Below are positions 8,209-16,224 of a stretch of 64,000 nucleotides of DNA, piece after piece (position 1 is the first letter of the stretch; each line of letters begins with the position of its first letter). The stretch comes from an uncultured cyanobacterium (GTDB lineage: Bacteria; Cyanobacteriota; Cyanobacteriia; PCC-6307; Cyanobiaceae): the NCBI GenBank assembly GCA_903856805.1, contig CAIOCZ010000022.1, forward strand, positions 19,857 to 83,856, given 5' to 3'. A program made the position numbers and the translations under genes. The notes under the pieces were generated by a model. The model did not search any database. It was not told where the DNA came from and was given only the letters and a program-made list of their open reading frames with translations.

Positions 8209-9648
8209 ATGGGACGTCTCGTCTGTATTGATCCCGTCACCCGCATCGAAGGGCAGGCCCGCATCAGCCTGCACCTCGATGACGCCGGCGTGCTGGTGGA
8301 TGCCCGGCTGCATGTGTTGGAGGTGCGGGGGTTTGAGGCGTTCTGCGTGGGGCGGCCCTTCACGGACATGGGAGCGATCACGTCGCGCATCTGTGGTATT
8401 TGCCCGGTGAGTCACCTGCTGGCGGCCGCCCGCGCCGGCGACCAGCTGCTGGCGGTGACCATCCCAGCGGCGGCGCGGCAGTTGCGGGAACTGCTCAACC
8501 TGGCCCAGATCCTCCAGTCCCATGCCCTGTCGTTTTTCCACCTCAGTTGCCCGGATCTCCTGCTCGGCTGGGACAGTGATCCCGCCCGGCGCAATCTGTT
8601 CGGTCTGATGGCCGCCGAACCCGATCTGGCCCGGGCGGGCATTCGCCTGCGTCAATTCGGTCAGCGCATTATTGAGCTGCTGGCGGGCCGGGCGATTCAT
8701 GGCCTCTGGGCGGTGCCCGGCGGCGTGCTTACCCCCCTGGGCCTCGAAGCCCAGGCCTGGATCCTGGACCGCCTGCCGGAGGCCCGCGCCGCTGCCCGGC
8801 TCGCCCTGGAGCGCTACAAAACCCTCCTGGACGGCCCGTTGCAGCAGGAGCAGAGCCGCTTCGGCCGGTTCCCGAGCCTGTTCCTGGCCCTGGTGGGGCC
8901 CCAGGGGCGCTGGGCCCATCTCGACGGCGACCTGCGCCTGGCCGATGCCGCTGGGGGCTGGATCGGGGAGCCGATCGACCCCCTGGCCTATGGGGAGCTG
9001 ATCGCCGAGGCGGTGGAACCCTGGAGCTATCTCAAATTTCCCTACATCCGTTCCCTGGGCTACCCCGAGGGGATCTACCGGGTGGGGCCCCTGGCGCGGC
9101 TCAATGTGTGCAGGGGCATCGGCACGCCCTGGGCCGAGGCGGAACTGGTGGAACTGCGCCAGCGCTCCGGGCCGGTGCTGCTGGCCTCCTTTGCCTATCA
9201 CCACGCCCGGTTGGTGGAGATCGTCGTCTGCCTGGAGGCGATCGAGCGGCTGGTGGAAGATCCGGGCTTGCGCAGCGCGCAGGTGCGGGCCAAGGCGAGT
9301 CTGAATCGATGGGAGGCCGTGGGGGTGAGCGAAGCGCCCCGCGGCACCCTCTTCCACCACTACCGGGTGGACCCCGACGGCCTGATCACCCACGTGAACC
9401 TGATCATCGCCACCGGCCAGAACAACCTGGCGATCAACCGCACCCTGCTGCAGGTGGCCCAGGCCACCATCCCCTCGCCCTTGGCGGCAAACGCCGAGAT
9501 TCCCGAGGCGATCCTCAACCGCGTCGAGGCGGGCCTGCGCTGCTTCGACCCCTGCCTGTCCTGCAGCACCCACGCCGCTGGCCAGATGCCCCTCCTGGTG
9601 CAGTTGATCGACGCGAGGGGAGAGCTGTTGGCGGAGCGGAGCCGTTGA
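8209..9648 (+). CDS. hoxH: Bidirectional [NiFe] hydrogenase large subunit HoxH
   Basis: A 479-residue catalytic subunit. The N-terminal nickel-ligand motif is RICGICPVSH (about residue 62) and the C-terminal one is DPCLSCSTH. The 24 residues after that histidine (AAGQMPLLVQ onward) form the tail that HoxW-type proteases remove after nickel insertion, so the enzyme appears maturation-competent. VDPVTRIEGQARI-type and GPLARLN-type segments are also present. It catalyses reversible H2 oxidation/proton reduction in the cytoplasm or near the thylakoid. The start at 8209 gives the usual MGRLVCIDPVTRIEGQA opening. It overlaps hoxW as TGATG. Confidence 0.97.
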   Translation: MGRLVCIDPVTRIEGQARISLHLDDAGVLVDARLHVLEVRGFEAFCVGRPFTDMGAITSRICGICPVSHLLAAARAGDQLLAVTIPAAARQLRELLNLAQILQSHALSFFHLSCPDLLLGWDSDPARRNLFGLMAAEPDLARAGIRLRQFGQRIIELLAGRAIHGLWAVPGGVLTPLGLEAQAWILDRLPEARAAARLALERYKTLLDGPLQQEQSRFGRFPSLFLALVGPQGRWAHLDGDLRLADAAGGWIGEPIDPLAYGELIAEAVEPWSYLKFPYIRSLGYPEGIYRVGPLARLNVCRGIGTPWAEAELVELRQRSGPVLLASFAYHHARLVEIVVCLEAIERLVEDPGLRSAQVRAKASLNRWEAVGVSEAPRGTLFHHYRVDPDGLITHVNLIIATGQNNLAINRTLLQVAQATIPSPLAANAEIPEAILNRVEAGLRCFDPCLSCSTHAAGQMPLLVQLIDARGELLAERSR

Positions 9649-10148
9649 TGGCGCTCGACCTGGTGATCGGCATCGGCAACCCCCTGCGAGGGGATGATGG
9701 GGTGGGGCCTCACTTGGCGGCTACGGTTGCGGCCTCGGTTGCTACCGCGGTTGCAACCACGGTGTCTTCCCCGGGGTCGGCTGGGCATGGGGGGGTGCAG
9801 GTCCTGGTGGTGCACCAGCTGACCCCCGAGCTGGCCGAACCGCTCTCGGAGGCGCGGCGGGCCCTGTTCCTGGATGCCTGGTTGGCGTCCACGGCCAGTC
9901 GGCCCTGCCTCCAGCCCCTGCGGCCGGCTCCCCATTGGGAAGGCAGCAGCCATCGCCTCACCCCCGCGGTGCTGCTGGGCCTCGCGGATCTGCTCTACGG
10001 CGCGACGCCAACGGCCCAGCTGCTGCTGGTCCCGGCGTTTGTCATGGAGCCCATGGCCGAGGGATTTTCACCGCCCCTGCGGCGCGGCCTGCCCCGGGCC
10101 CGACGTCTCCTGGCGCAATGGCTCGCGTCGGGAGGGGACGATGCATGA
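9648..10148 (+). CDS. hoxW: HoxH-processing hydrogenase maturation protease HoxW
   Basis: A 166-residue protein of the HycI/HupD/HoxW endopeptidase family. GIGNPLRGDDGVG at residues 8-20 is the defining motif and contains the first metal-ligand acidic residue. LFLDAW and SSHRLTP give the likely second acid and the histidine that bind nickel. The protease trims the HoxH C-terminus after Ni insertion. Directly after the motif is a low-complexity Ala/Thr/Val run (LAATVAASVATAVATTVSS) made of degenerate GTTGC-type DNA repeats. The gene starts inside the hoxH stop codon and ends eight bases inside hypA. Confidence 0.92.
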   Translation: MALDLVIGIGNPLRGDDGVGPHLAATVAASVATAVATTVSSPGSAGHGGVQVLVVHQLTPELAEPLSEARRALFLDAWLASTASRPCLQPLRPAPHWEGSSHRLTPAVLLGLADLLYGATPTAQLLLVPAFVMEPMAEGFSPPLRRGLPRARRLLAQWLASGGDDA

Positions 10149-10500
10149 ACTGAGCCTGATGGTGGCGCTGCGGGAGCAGGTGCTGGCGGCGGCGGCGGCC
10201 CGGGGGGCGCGGGCGGTCACGGCCATCCATCTGCGGATTGGTCGCCTGGCCGGAGTGGAGCCGGAGGCGCTGCAGTTCGCCGCTGCGTTGGTGTTGGCGG
10301 GCAGCCTGGCGGCTGGCGCGGCGTTGGTGATCGATTCGGTGGAAGCCCGCTGCCATTGCCGCCCCTGTGCAGCGCCGTTTGAGGTGCTGGACGGGATGTG
10401 TGTCTGTCCCCGCTGTGGGGCCATCAGTCGCCAGCTGTTGTGTGGCCGTGAACTGGCGCTGGCGGCCCTGGAACTGGAAGGGCTGGAGCCGGATCCCTAG
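10141..10500 (+). CDS. hypA: Hydrogenase nickel-insertion accessory protein HypA
   Basis: A 119-residue protein of standard HypA length starting MHELSLM, where His2 and Glu3 bind the nickel. The zinc site is formed by CHCRPC and CVCPRC in the C-terminal half. HypA works with the GTPase HypB to deliver nickel to HoxH. The ATG lies eight bases before the hoxW stop. 85 bases separate it from hypB, the longest gap inside the hoxF-hypE run. Confidence 0.95.
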   Translation: MHELSLMVALREQVLAAAAARGARAVTAIHLRIGRLAGVEPEALQFAAALVLAGSLAAGAALVIDSVEARCHCRPCAAPFEVLDGMCVCPRCGAISRQLLCGRELALAALELEGLEPDP

Positions 10501-10585
10501 GCCGCGTGCTCCGGGGGTGTCTGACGTCGCTATGCGTTCTCGATCGGCGTCCTTAGGTTTCCTTCATCCGTTCCCGTTGCCGTTG

Positions 10586-11305
10586 ATGTGCCTGGCCTGT
10601 CCCTGCTCCCGGACCGCGCCGGCTGCCATGGCTCCTGTCCCCCCCGCTGCGCCCGATCGCCAGCTTCTGCGGCTTGGCCAGGATCTGCTGCACCGCAACG
10701 ACGCCCTGGCGGTCGCCAACCGAAACCGCTTTGATCAGGCCGGTGTGCGGGTGGTCAATCTGCTCTCGGCGCCGGGATCTGGCAAAACCGCCCTGCTGGA
10801 GCACTTGGGGGGCCTGACGGCGGGGCCCATGGCGGTGATTGTTGGGGATCTGGCCACCGACAACGACGCCCGTCGGCTGCGGGCCGCCGGCCTGGCGGCG
10901 GTGCAGATCACCACCGGCCAGGCCTGCCACCTGGAGGCCGCCATGGTGGCGCGCGCCGTGGATCAATTGGAGCATTCCGGGGTGCCTCTCTCCTCGCTGC
11001 GGTTGCTGGTGATCGAGAACGTGGGCAACCTGGTGTGCCCCGCCGCCTACGACCTGGGCGAACACCTGCGGCTGGTATTGCTGGCGGTGACGGAGGGGGA
11101 GGACAAACCGCTGAAGTATCCGGCCCTGTTCCACAGCGCCGATCTGGTGGTGATCAGCAAGCTGGATCTGGCGGCCGCCGCCCCCTTCGATCTGGCCCTC
11201 GCCCGGCGGGCGATCGCCCGGGTGGCGCCGCGGGCGCGGATCCTGGCGGTGTCGTCGCGCCGTGGCACCGGCCTGGCGACCCTGGCGGCGGCGCTGGTTG
11301 CGTGA
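10586..11305 (+). CDS. hypB: Hydrogenase nickel-incorporation GTPase HypB
   Basis: A 239-residue G3E-family GTPase. Walker A is SAPGSGKT; later come GDLATDNDARRL, ITTGQACHLEA (the conserved Cys-His metal site at the dimer interface), ENVGNLVCPA and VVISKLD. The start at 10586 gives MCLACPCS, matching the short CxxCxC nickel-binding N-terminus known as CxxCGC in E. coli HypB, but with proline in place of glycine. There is no histidine-rich stretch for nickel storage. The stop overlaps the GTG start of hypF. Confidence 0.94.
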   Translation: MCLACPCSRTAPAAMAPVPPAAPDRQLLRLGQDLLHRNDALAVANRNRFDQAGVRVVNLLSAPGSGKTALLEHLGGLTAGPMAVIVGDLATDNDARRLRAAGLAAVQITTGQACHLEAAMVARAVDQLEHSGVPLSSLRLLVIENVGNLVCPAAYDLGEHLRLVLLAVTEGEDKPLKYPALFHSADLVVISKLDLAAAAPFDLALARRAIARVAPRARILAVSSRRGTGLATLAAALVA

Positions 11306-13797
11306 TCAGCGGCCTGCGTCTCGACTGCCGCGGTGTGGTTCAGGGGGTGGGGCTGCGGCCGGCCCTGCACCGGCTCGCCGCGGAGCTCGGCCTGGGGGGG
11401 GAGCTGTGCAATGGGCTGGAGGGCCTGCGGGTGGAGCTGGTGGGGCCCCGGCCGCAGCTGGAGTTGTGGCTGCAGCGCCTGCCCACCGCCCTGCCGGCGG
11501 CGGCGCGGCTGGAGCCTTGCCACCCCGTTTGGCTGCCGGCAGCCGTGGTGACGGCCCTGGCGGCCCGCCCCGGCCTTTGGCTGGGGGCCGGCCCGCCCCG
11601 GTCCCTGGCGCAGGCGCTGGTGGCTCCAGCCCTGAGCGCCGATCGGGCCCCCTGCGCCGCTTGCCTGCGGGAGCTGGTCGATCCATCTCAGCGCCGCTGG
11701 GGGGATCCGTTCCTCAGTTGCAGCGCCTGCGGTCCCCGCTACAGCGTGGCCAGCGCCGAACCCTTCAGCCGCGCCCACACCAGCCTGGCCGCCTTCCCCC
11801 TCTGCACGGCCTGCGCGAGGGAGTTCAGCGATCCCGCCGATCGCCGCTTTCATGCCGAGACGATCGGCTGCCCGACCTGCGGCCCGCGCCTCACCCTGCT
11901 GGATGGCGCAGGCCAGGCGATGGATTTCCCCGAGTCGCTCGGCGCCAGCGCCGCCGGCCGGGCGGCGGTTTTGATCCAGGCGGCGGCGACCCTGTTGGCC
12001 GCGGGCCAGATCCTCGCCCTGCAGGGGGTGGGGGGCTTCCAGCTCCTGGTGGCGGCCACCAATCCGGCGGCCGTGGCCCGGCTGCGACGGCGCAAGCGCC
12101 GACCCACCAAGCCCATGGCCCTGCTGGTGGCCGATCCGGCCTGGGTGGAGGCGGTGGTGGGGCTGACGCCGGCCGCCCTGGCGGCCCTGGCCTCGCCGGC
12201 GGCGCCGATCGTGCTGCTGCCCCGTCGCCCCGGGCCGGAGGCCTATCCGGGGGTGGCGCCCGGCAGCGCCGATCTGGGGGTGATGCTGCCGGCTTCCCCC
12301 CTGCAGGCCCTGCTGGTGCGGGCCTGTGCCGGGCCGTTGGTGGCCACCAGTGGTAATCCCAGTGGCGAGCCCCTCTGCACGACGCCGGACGAGGCCCGTC
12401 AACGGCTCGCGGGGCTCGCCGATGGGTTCCTGATCCACGACCGCCCGATCCTGCGGCCCCTGGACGACTCACTGCTGCAGCTGATTGATGGCCGGCCAGC
12501 CCTGTTGCGCCGGGCCCGGGGTTATGCCCCCGAACCGTTGCCCCTGCCGGCCCCCGTGCCCCCCCCCGGCGTGCTGGCCCTGGGGGGCGACCTCAAGTGT
12601 GCGCCGGCCCTGGCCTGCGGCGATCGCCTCTGGCTGGCCCCCCATCTGGGGGACCTGGAGGCGCCGCAGACCCTGGAGCGGCTGCGGGCGGGGCTGGCCG
12701 CGTTGCACGCTCCCCTGCCCCTGCTGGTCGCTGACGCCCATCCCGGCTACCACAGCCATCGGCTGGCCCTGGGCTGGCCGGGGGGAGCGCAGCTGGTGCC
12801 CCATCACCTCGCCCATGCCCTGGCGGTGGTGGCCGAGCACGGCCTCGTGCCGCCCCTGCTGGCGCTCTGCTGGGATGGATTGGGCTACGGACCTCCGGCC
12901 GGGGGTGCGGCATCCCCGCGGGTCCCGTCCCTCTGGGGGGGCGAACTGTTGGCGATCGCGGCCGGCAACGGGGCCCAGGGCCCCCAGCTCCGGGCCCAGC
13001 GGCTGGCGGCCCTGCGTCCCTTCCCCCTGCCGGGGGGCGGGCGGGCCCTGCGCGAACCGCGCCGTTCAGCCCTGGGGCTGCTGCTGGCCGGTGGCCTGGT
13101 GGACCATCCCGGGGCCCGCCACTGCCGAGCCGCCTTCGCCCCCGACGATTGGTTGCTGCTCCGCCAGGCCGTGGCCGCCGGCTGTGGCAGTCCGTTCACC
13201 ACCAGCGTCGGCCGGTTGTTCGATGCCGTGGCCTCCCTGCTGGATCTGGTGCAGGGGCTGGGCCATGAGGGCCAGGGCGGCCAGGTGGTGCAGGCCGCCG
13301 CCGCCCGGGCGTCCCGGGAGCGGCGGGCCTATCCGCTGCCGTTGCGGCGGGCCCCGAGCGGCCTTGCCTGGGCCGCCCCTGGCACGGTGTCAGTCGGTTC
13401 CCCTCCGCCCCTGGGTTGGCTCGACTGGCGGCCCCTGCTGGCCGCCCTGCTGGCGGACATCGACGCCGGCATGCCTGTCGCCGTCTGCGCCGCCCGGGTC
13501 CAGAACGGTCTGGCCCGGGGGGCGGCCCGGGCCCTGGCGCGGGCCGCCCGCAGCCCGGAGTGGAGGCGTGTTCCGGCGGCTTCTGATCCCCCTCCGGGGC
13601 TGGCCGTGGCCCTGGCCGGAGGTTGTTTCCAGAACCGCTTGTTGCTGGAAGGCATGATTGCCGCCCTGCGGGGCCGGGGGCTGCGGCCCTATTGGGGAGA
13701 GGCGCTCCCCGCCAACGACGGCGGCCTCGCCCTGGGGCAGGTGTGGGCGGTGGCCCTGGGGCTCACCGCCCTCAGCGATGGCGCTTCTCCTCCCTAG
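11302..13797 (+). CDS. hypF: Carbamoyltransferase HypF, cyanide-ligand synthesis
   Basis: An 831-residue multidomain protein. The N-terminal acylphosphatase domain shows CRGVVQGVGLRPALHRLA. Two zinc-finger pairs follow (CAACLREL... CSACGPRYS and CTACAREF... CPTCGPRL). A YrdC-like nucleotide-binding domain has KRRPTKPMALLV and TSGNPSGEP. The Kae1-like C-terminal domain has HHLAHALAV metal histidines and ALAGGCFQNRLLLEGM. HypF makes carbamoyl-AMP and carbamoylates HypE for CN ligand synthesis. The GTG start overlaps the hypB stop by four bases. A Pro/Gly/Ala-rich insertion near residues 530-545 is the only unusual part. Confidence 0.95.
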   Translation: MISGLRLDCRGVVQGVGLRPALHRLAAELGLGGELCNGLEGLRVELVGPRPQLELWLQRLPTALPAAARLEPCHPVWLPAAVVTALAARPGLWLGAGPPRSLAQALVAPALSADRAPCAACLRELVDPSQRRWGDPFLSCSACGPRYSVASAEPFSRAHTSLAAFPLCTACAREFSDPADRRFHAETIGCPTCGPRLTLLDGAGQAMDFPESLGASAAGRAAVLIQAAATLLAAGQILALQGVGGFQLLVAATNPAAVARLRRRKRRPTKPMALLVADPAWVEAVVGLTPAALAALASPAAPIVLLPRRPGPEAYPGVAPGSADLGVMLPASPLQALLVRACAGPLVATSGNPSGEPLCTTPDEARQRLAGLADGFLIHDRPILRPLDDSLLQLIDGRPALLRRARGYAPEPLPLPAPVPPPGVLALGGDLKCAPALACGDRLWLAPHLGDLEAPQTLERLRAGLAALHAPLPLLVADAHPGYHSHRLALGWPGGAQLVPHHLAHALAVVAEHGLVPPLLALCWDGLGYGPPAGGAASPRVPSLWGGELLAIAAGNGAQGPQLRAQRLAALRPFPLPGGGRALREPRRSALGLLLAGGLVDHPGARHCRAAFAPDDWLLLRQAVAAGCGSPFTTSVGRLFDAVASLLDLVQGLGHEGQGGQVVQAAAARASRERRAYPLPLRRAPSGLAWAAPGTVSVGSPPPLGWLDWRPLLAALLADIDAGMPVAVCAARVQNGLARGAARALARAARSPEWRRVPAASDPPPGLAVALAGGCFQNRLLLEGMIAALRGRGLRPYWGEALPANDGGLALGQVWAVALGLTALSDGASPP

Positions 13798-13824
13798 ACC
13801 GGATCGATGGCAAGGGAGTTCAGC

Positions 13825-14034
13825 ATGTGCCTGGCGGTGGCCGGTCGCATTGTTTCGGTCCACGTGGAGGCCGGCGCCGCCCACGACGATCCCCTGGGGC
13901 GCTGCGCCGAGGTGGACTTCGGCGGCGTGCGCCAACGGGTGAGCCTGGCCTGTCTGGAGGACGCCCGGGTGGGCGATCGGGTGCTGGTGCACGTGGGGCT
14001 GGCCCTGTGCGTGGTGACGGAGCAGGGTCCGTGA
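13825..14034 (+). CDS. hypC: Hydrogenase maturation chaperone HypC
   Basis: A 69-residue protein starting MCLAVAGRIV. Cys2, exposed after removal of Met1, holds the Fe(CN)2CO unit between HypC, HypD and HoxH. Because a free N-terminal Cys is essential, the ATG at 13825 must be the start, and GGAG 6-9 bases upstream supports it; an in-frame ATG at 13807 would bury the cysteine. The rest (DFGGVRQRVSLACLED, GDRVLVHVGLALCVV) is standard HypC. The stop overlaps the GTG start of hypD. Confidence 0.95.
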   Translation: MCLAVAGRIVSVHVEAGAAHDDPLGRCAEVDFGGVRQRVSLACLEDARVGDRVLVHVGLALCVVTEQGP

Positions 14035-15176
14035 TCGGTGCCGATGCCGCAGCGGCGGCCCCGCGGGTGCGGGCGCTGGTGGCGGCCCTGGCGGCCACGT
14101 GCACCCGCCCTTGGACCCTGATGGAAGTGTGTGGCGGCCAGACCCACGTGATCGTGGGCGCCGGCCTGGATCAACTGTTGCCCCCGGGGCTGCGTCTGAT
14201 CCACGGGCCCGGCTGTCCGGTGTGTGTCACCGGCGCTGTCTGGCTGGATCAGGCCCTGGCCCTCACCCGTCTGCCCGGCTTGATTCTCTGTTCCTACGGC
14301 GACATGCTGCGGGTGCCGGGATCGTCGGTGGGGACGGATCTGCTTGCCGCCCGGGCCGCCGGGGGTGACGTGCGGCTGGTGACTTCGCCGCTGCAGGTGC
14401 TGGCCCTGGCCCGGGCCCATCCCCAGCGGCCGGTGGTGTTCCTGGCCGTGGGCTTTGAGACCACCGCCCCCGCCACCGCCCTGTTGGCCCGTCAGGCCCT
14501 GACAGCGGGGCTGGCCAATCTCTGGCTGCTGTGCGCCCATGTGCGCGTGGTGCCGGCGATGGCGGCCCTGTTGGCGGATCCCGCCTGCCCGGTGCAGGGA
14601 TTTCTGGCGGCTGGCCATGTGGGGGCGGTGATGGGCACAGCCGAATTGGCGGCGTTGGTGGACCGCTGGCGGCGGCCGGTGGTGGTGAGTGGCTTCACCC
14701 CCGAGGAGTTGCTCCGTGCCCTGCTGGCGGCCGTGACCCAACTGGAGGCGGGCCAGGCCCATTTGGCCAATTGCTACGGCCAGGTGGTGCGTCCCGCCGG
14801 CAATCCGGCCGCCCGGGACCTGCTGGCGGAGGTGTTTGAAGTGGTGGATCGGCCGTGGCGGGGCCTGGGCACGATCGCCGCTGGCGGCCTGGCCCTGCGC
14901 CCGCCCTACGACTGCCTCGATGCCCAACGGCGCTTTGGATCCGTCCTGGCTACGGCCGCCGCGGCTGACGCAACCGCCGGGGCGGCGCTGGCGCCGCCGC
15001 AACCTTCCCCCTGCCTGGCCGGCTCCATCCTGCAGGGGAAAGCCCTGCCCAGCGACTGCTCCGCCTTCGGCGGCGCCTGCACCCCCGAGCGTCCCCTGGG
15101 GGCACCGATGGTGTCGAGTGAGGGGGCCTGTGCCGCCTATCACCGCTACCGCCCGGTCGCCGTCCACCGGTCATGA
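14031..15176 (+). CDS. hypD: Hydrogenase maturation Fe-S protein HypD
   Basis: A 381-residue protein with the HypD signatures CGGQTH, GPGCPVCVT and GFETTAP. C-terminal cysteines (SPCLAGSILQGKALPSDC, CTPERPLG, EGACAAYHRY) ligate the [4Fe-4S] cluster. HypD with HypC forms the scaffold on which iron receives CN and CO. It starts from a GTG overlapping the hypC stop and ends in an ATGA overlap with hypE, so the whole hypFCDE block is translationally tight. Confidence 0.96.
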   Translation: MIGADAAAAAPRVRALVAALAATCTRPWTLMEVCGGQTHVIVGAGLDQLLPPGLRLIHGPGCPVCVTGAVWLDQALALTRLPGLILCSYGDMLRVPGSSVGTDLLAARAAGGDVRLVTSPLQVLALARAHPQRPVVFLAVGFETTAPATALLARQALTAGLANLWLLCAHVRVVPAMAALLADPACPVQGFLAAGHVGAVMGTAELAALVDRWRRPVVVSGFTPEELLRALLAAVTQLEAGQAHLANCYGQVVRPAGNPAARDLLAEVFEVVDRPWRGLGTIAAGGLALRPPYDCLDAQRRFGSVLATAAAADATAGAALAPPQPSPCLAGSILQGKALPSDCSAFGGACTPERPLGAPMVSSEGACAAYHRYRPVAVHRS

Positions 15177-16198
15177 GCGCCTCCCTGGGCGGCTCCTTGG
15201 GCGGCTCCCTGGGGGAGCGGATTCGCCTGGCCCATGGCGGGGGCGGCGTGGCGATGCAGCAGTTGATCGCCAACGAACTGAGCGGGTTGTATGCCGATCC
15301 CACCCAGCTGCTCCACGATGCCGCCAGCCTGGCCCTGCCCCACGGCCGGTTGGCGTTCAGCACCGACAGCTACGTGGTGCAGCCCCTGGAGTTTCCCGGC
15401 GGGGATATTGGCCGGCTGGCGGTGATCGGAACCGCCAACGACCTGGCGATGGTGGGCGCCCGACCGCTGCATCTGAGCGTGGGCCTGATTTTGGAGGAGG
15501 GGCTGGAGCTGGTGGTGCTGCGGCGGGTGATCGCTTCCCTGGCCGCCGCCGCCCGCGAGTGCGGTGTCACGGTGGTGACCGGGGACACCAAGGTGGTGGA
15601 GCGGGGCAAGGGGGATGGGGTGTTCATCAACACCAGCGGCCTCGGCCTGTTGGACGGCCTGGCGCCGATCGGGCCGGCGGCGATCCGCCCCGGTGACCAG
15701 CTGGTGGTGAGTGGGGATCTCGGTCGCCATGGGGTGGCGATCCTGGCGGCTCGCCATGGGTTGCGGCTGGAACCTCCCTTCCCCAGCGACTGCGCCCCCC
15801 TATGGCCGGCGGTGCAGCGCCTGTTGGCGGCCGGCCTGCGGCCCCATGGCCTGCGGGACCTCACCCGCGGTGGCCTGGCCGCCGCCCTGCAGGAACTGGC
15901 CAGCGCCGCCGCCGTGGATCTGGTGATCGAGGAACCCCTGGTGCCGGTGGCGGAGCCGGTGGCGCGCACCTGTGCCCTGTTGGGGTTGGAGCCATGGCAG
16001 CTGGCCAATGAAGGGCGCTTTCTGGCGGTGCTGCCGGCGGCGGCCCTGGCGCCGGCCCTGGCGTTGCTTCAGCCCAGCGGCGCCACCTGGATCGGCACGG
16101 TGGAGGCGGGCCCGAGCCGGGTGCGGCTGCGCACCGGCTTCGGCAGCGAGCGGCTGTTGGCGCCCCTCAGCGGCGACCTGCTCCCCCGCATCTGCTGA
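15173..16198 (+). CDS. hypE: Hydrogenase maturation dehydratase HypE
   Basis: A 341-residue PurM/AIR-synthase-fold protein. It ends in PRIC, the C-terminal cysteine that becomes the thiocyanate carrying the CN ligand. FSTDSYVVQPLEFPGGDIG, GTANDLAMVGARP and VTGDTKVVERG are the ATP-binding motifs. The first residues include an odd LGGSLGGSLG run encoded by a short DNA duplication, which is probably a tolerated N-terminal tail before the usual IRLAHGGGG start. It is the last gene of the hydrogenase run and converges on the next gene with 26 bases between stops. Confidence 0.96.
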   Translation: MSASLGGSLGGSLGERIRLAHGGGGVAMQQLIANELSGLYADPTQLLHDAASLALPHGRLAFSTDSYVVQPLEFPGGDIGRLAVIGTANDLAMVGARPLHLSVGLILEEGLELVVLRRVIASLAAAARECGVTVVTGDTKVVERGKGDGVFINTSGLGLLDGLAPIGPAAIRPGDQLVVSGDLGRHGVAILAARHGLRLEPPFPSDCAPLWPAVQRLLAAGLRPHGLRDLTRGGLAAALQELASAAAVDLVIEEPLVPVAEPVARTCALLGLEPWQLANEGRFLAVLPAAALAPALALLQPSGATWIGTVEAGPSRVRLRTGFGSERLLAPLSGDLLPRIC

Positions 16199-16224
16199 GC
16201 CCGCATCGGCAGAGCCCGCCTTGA

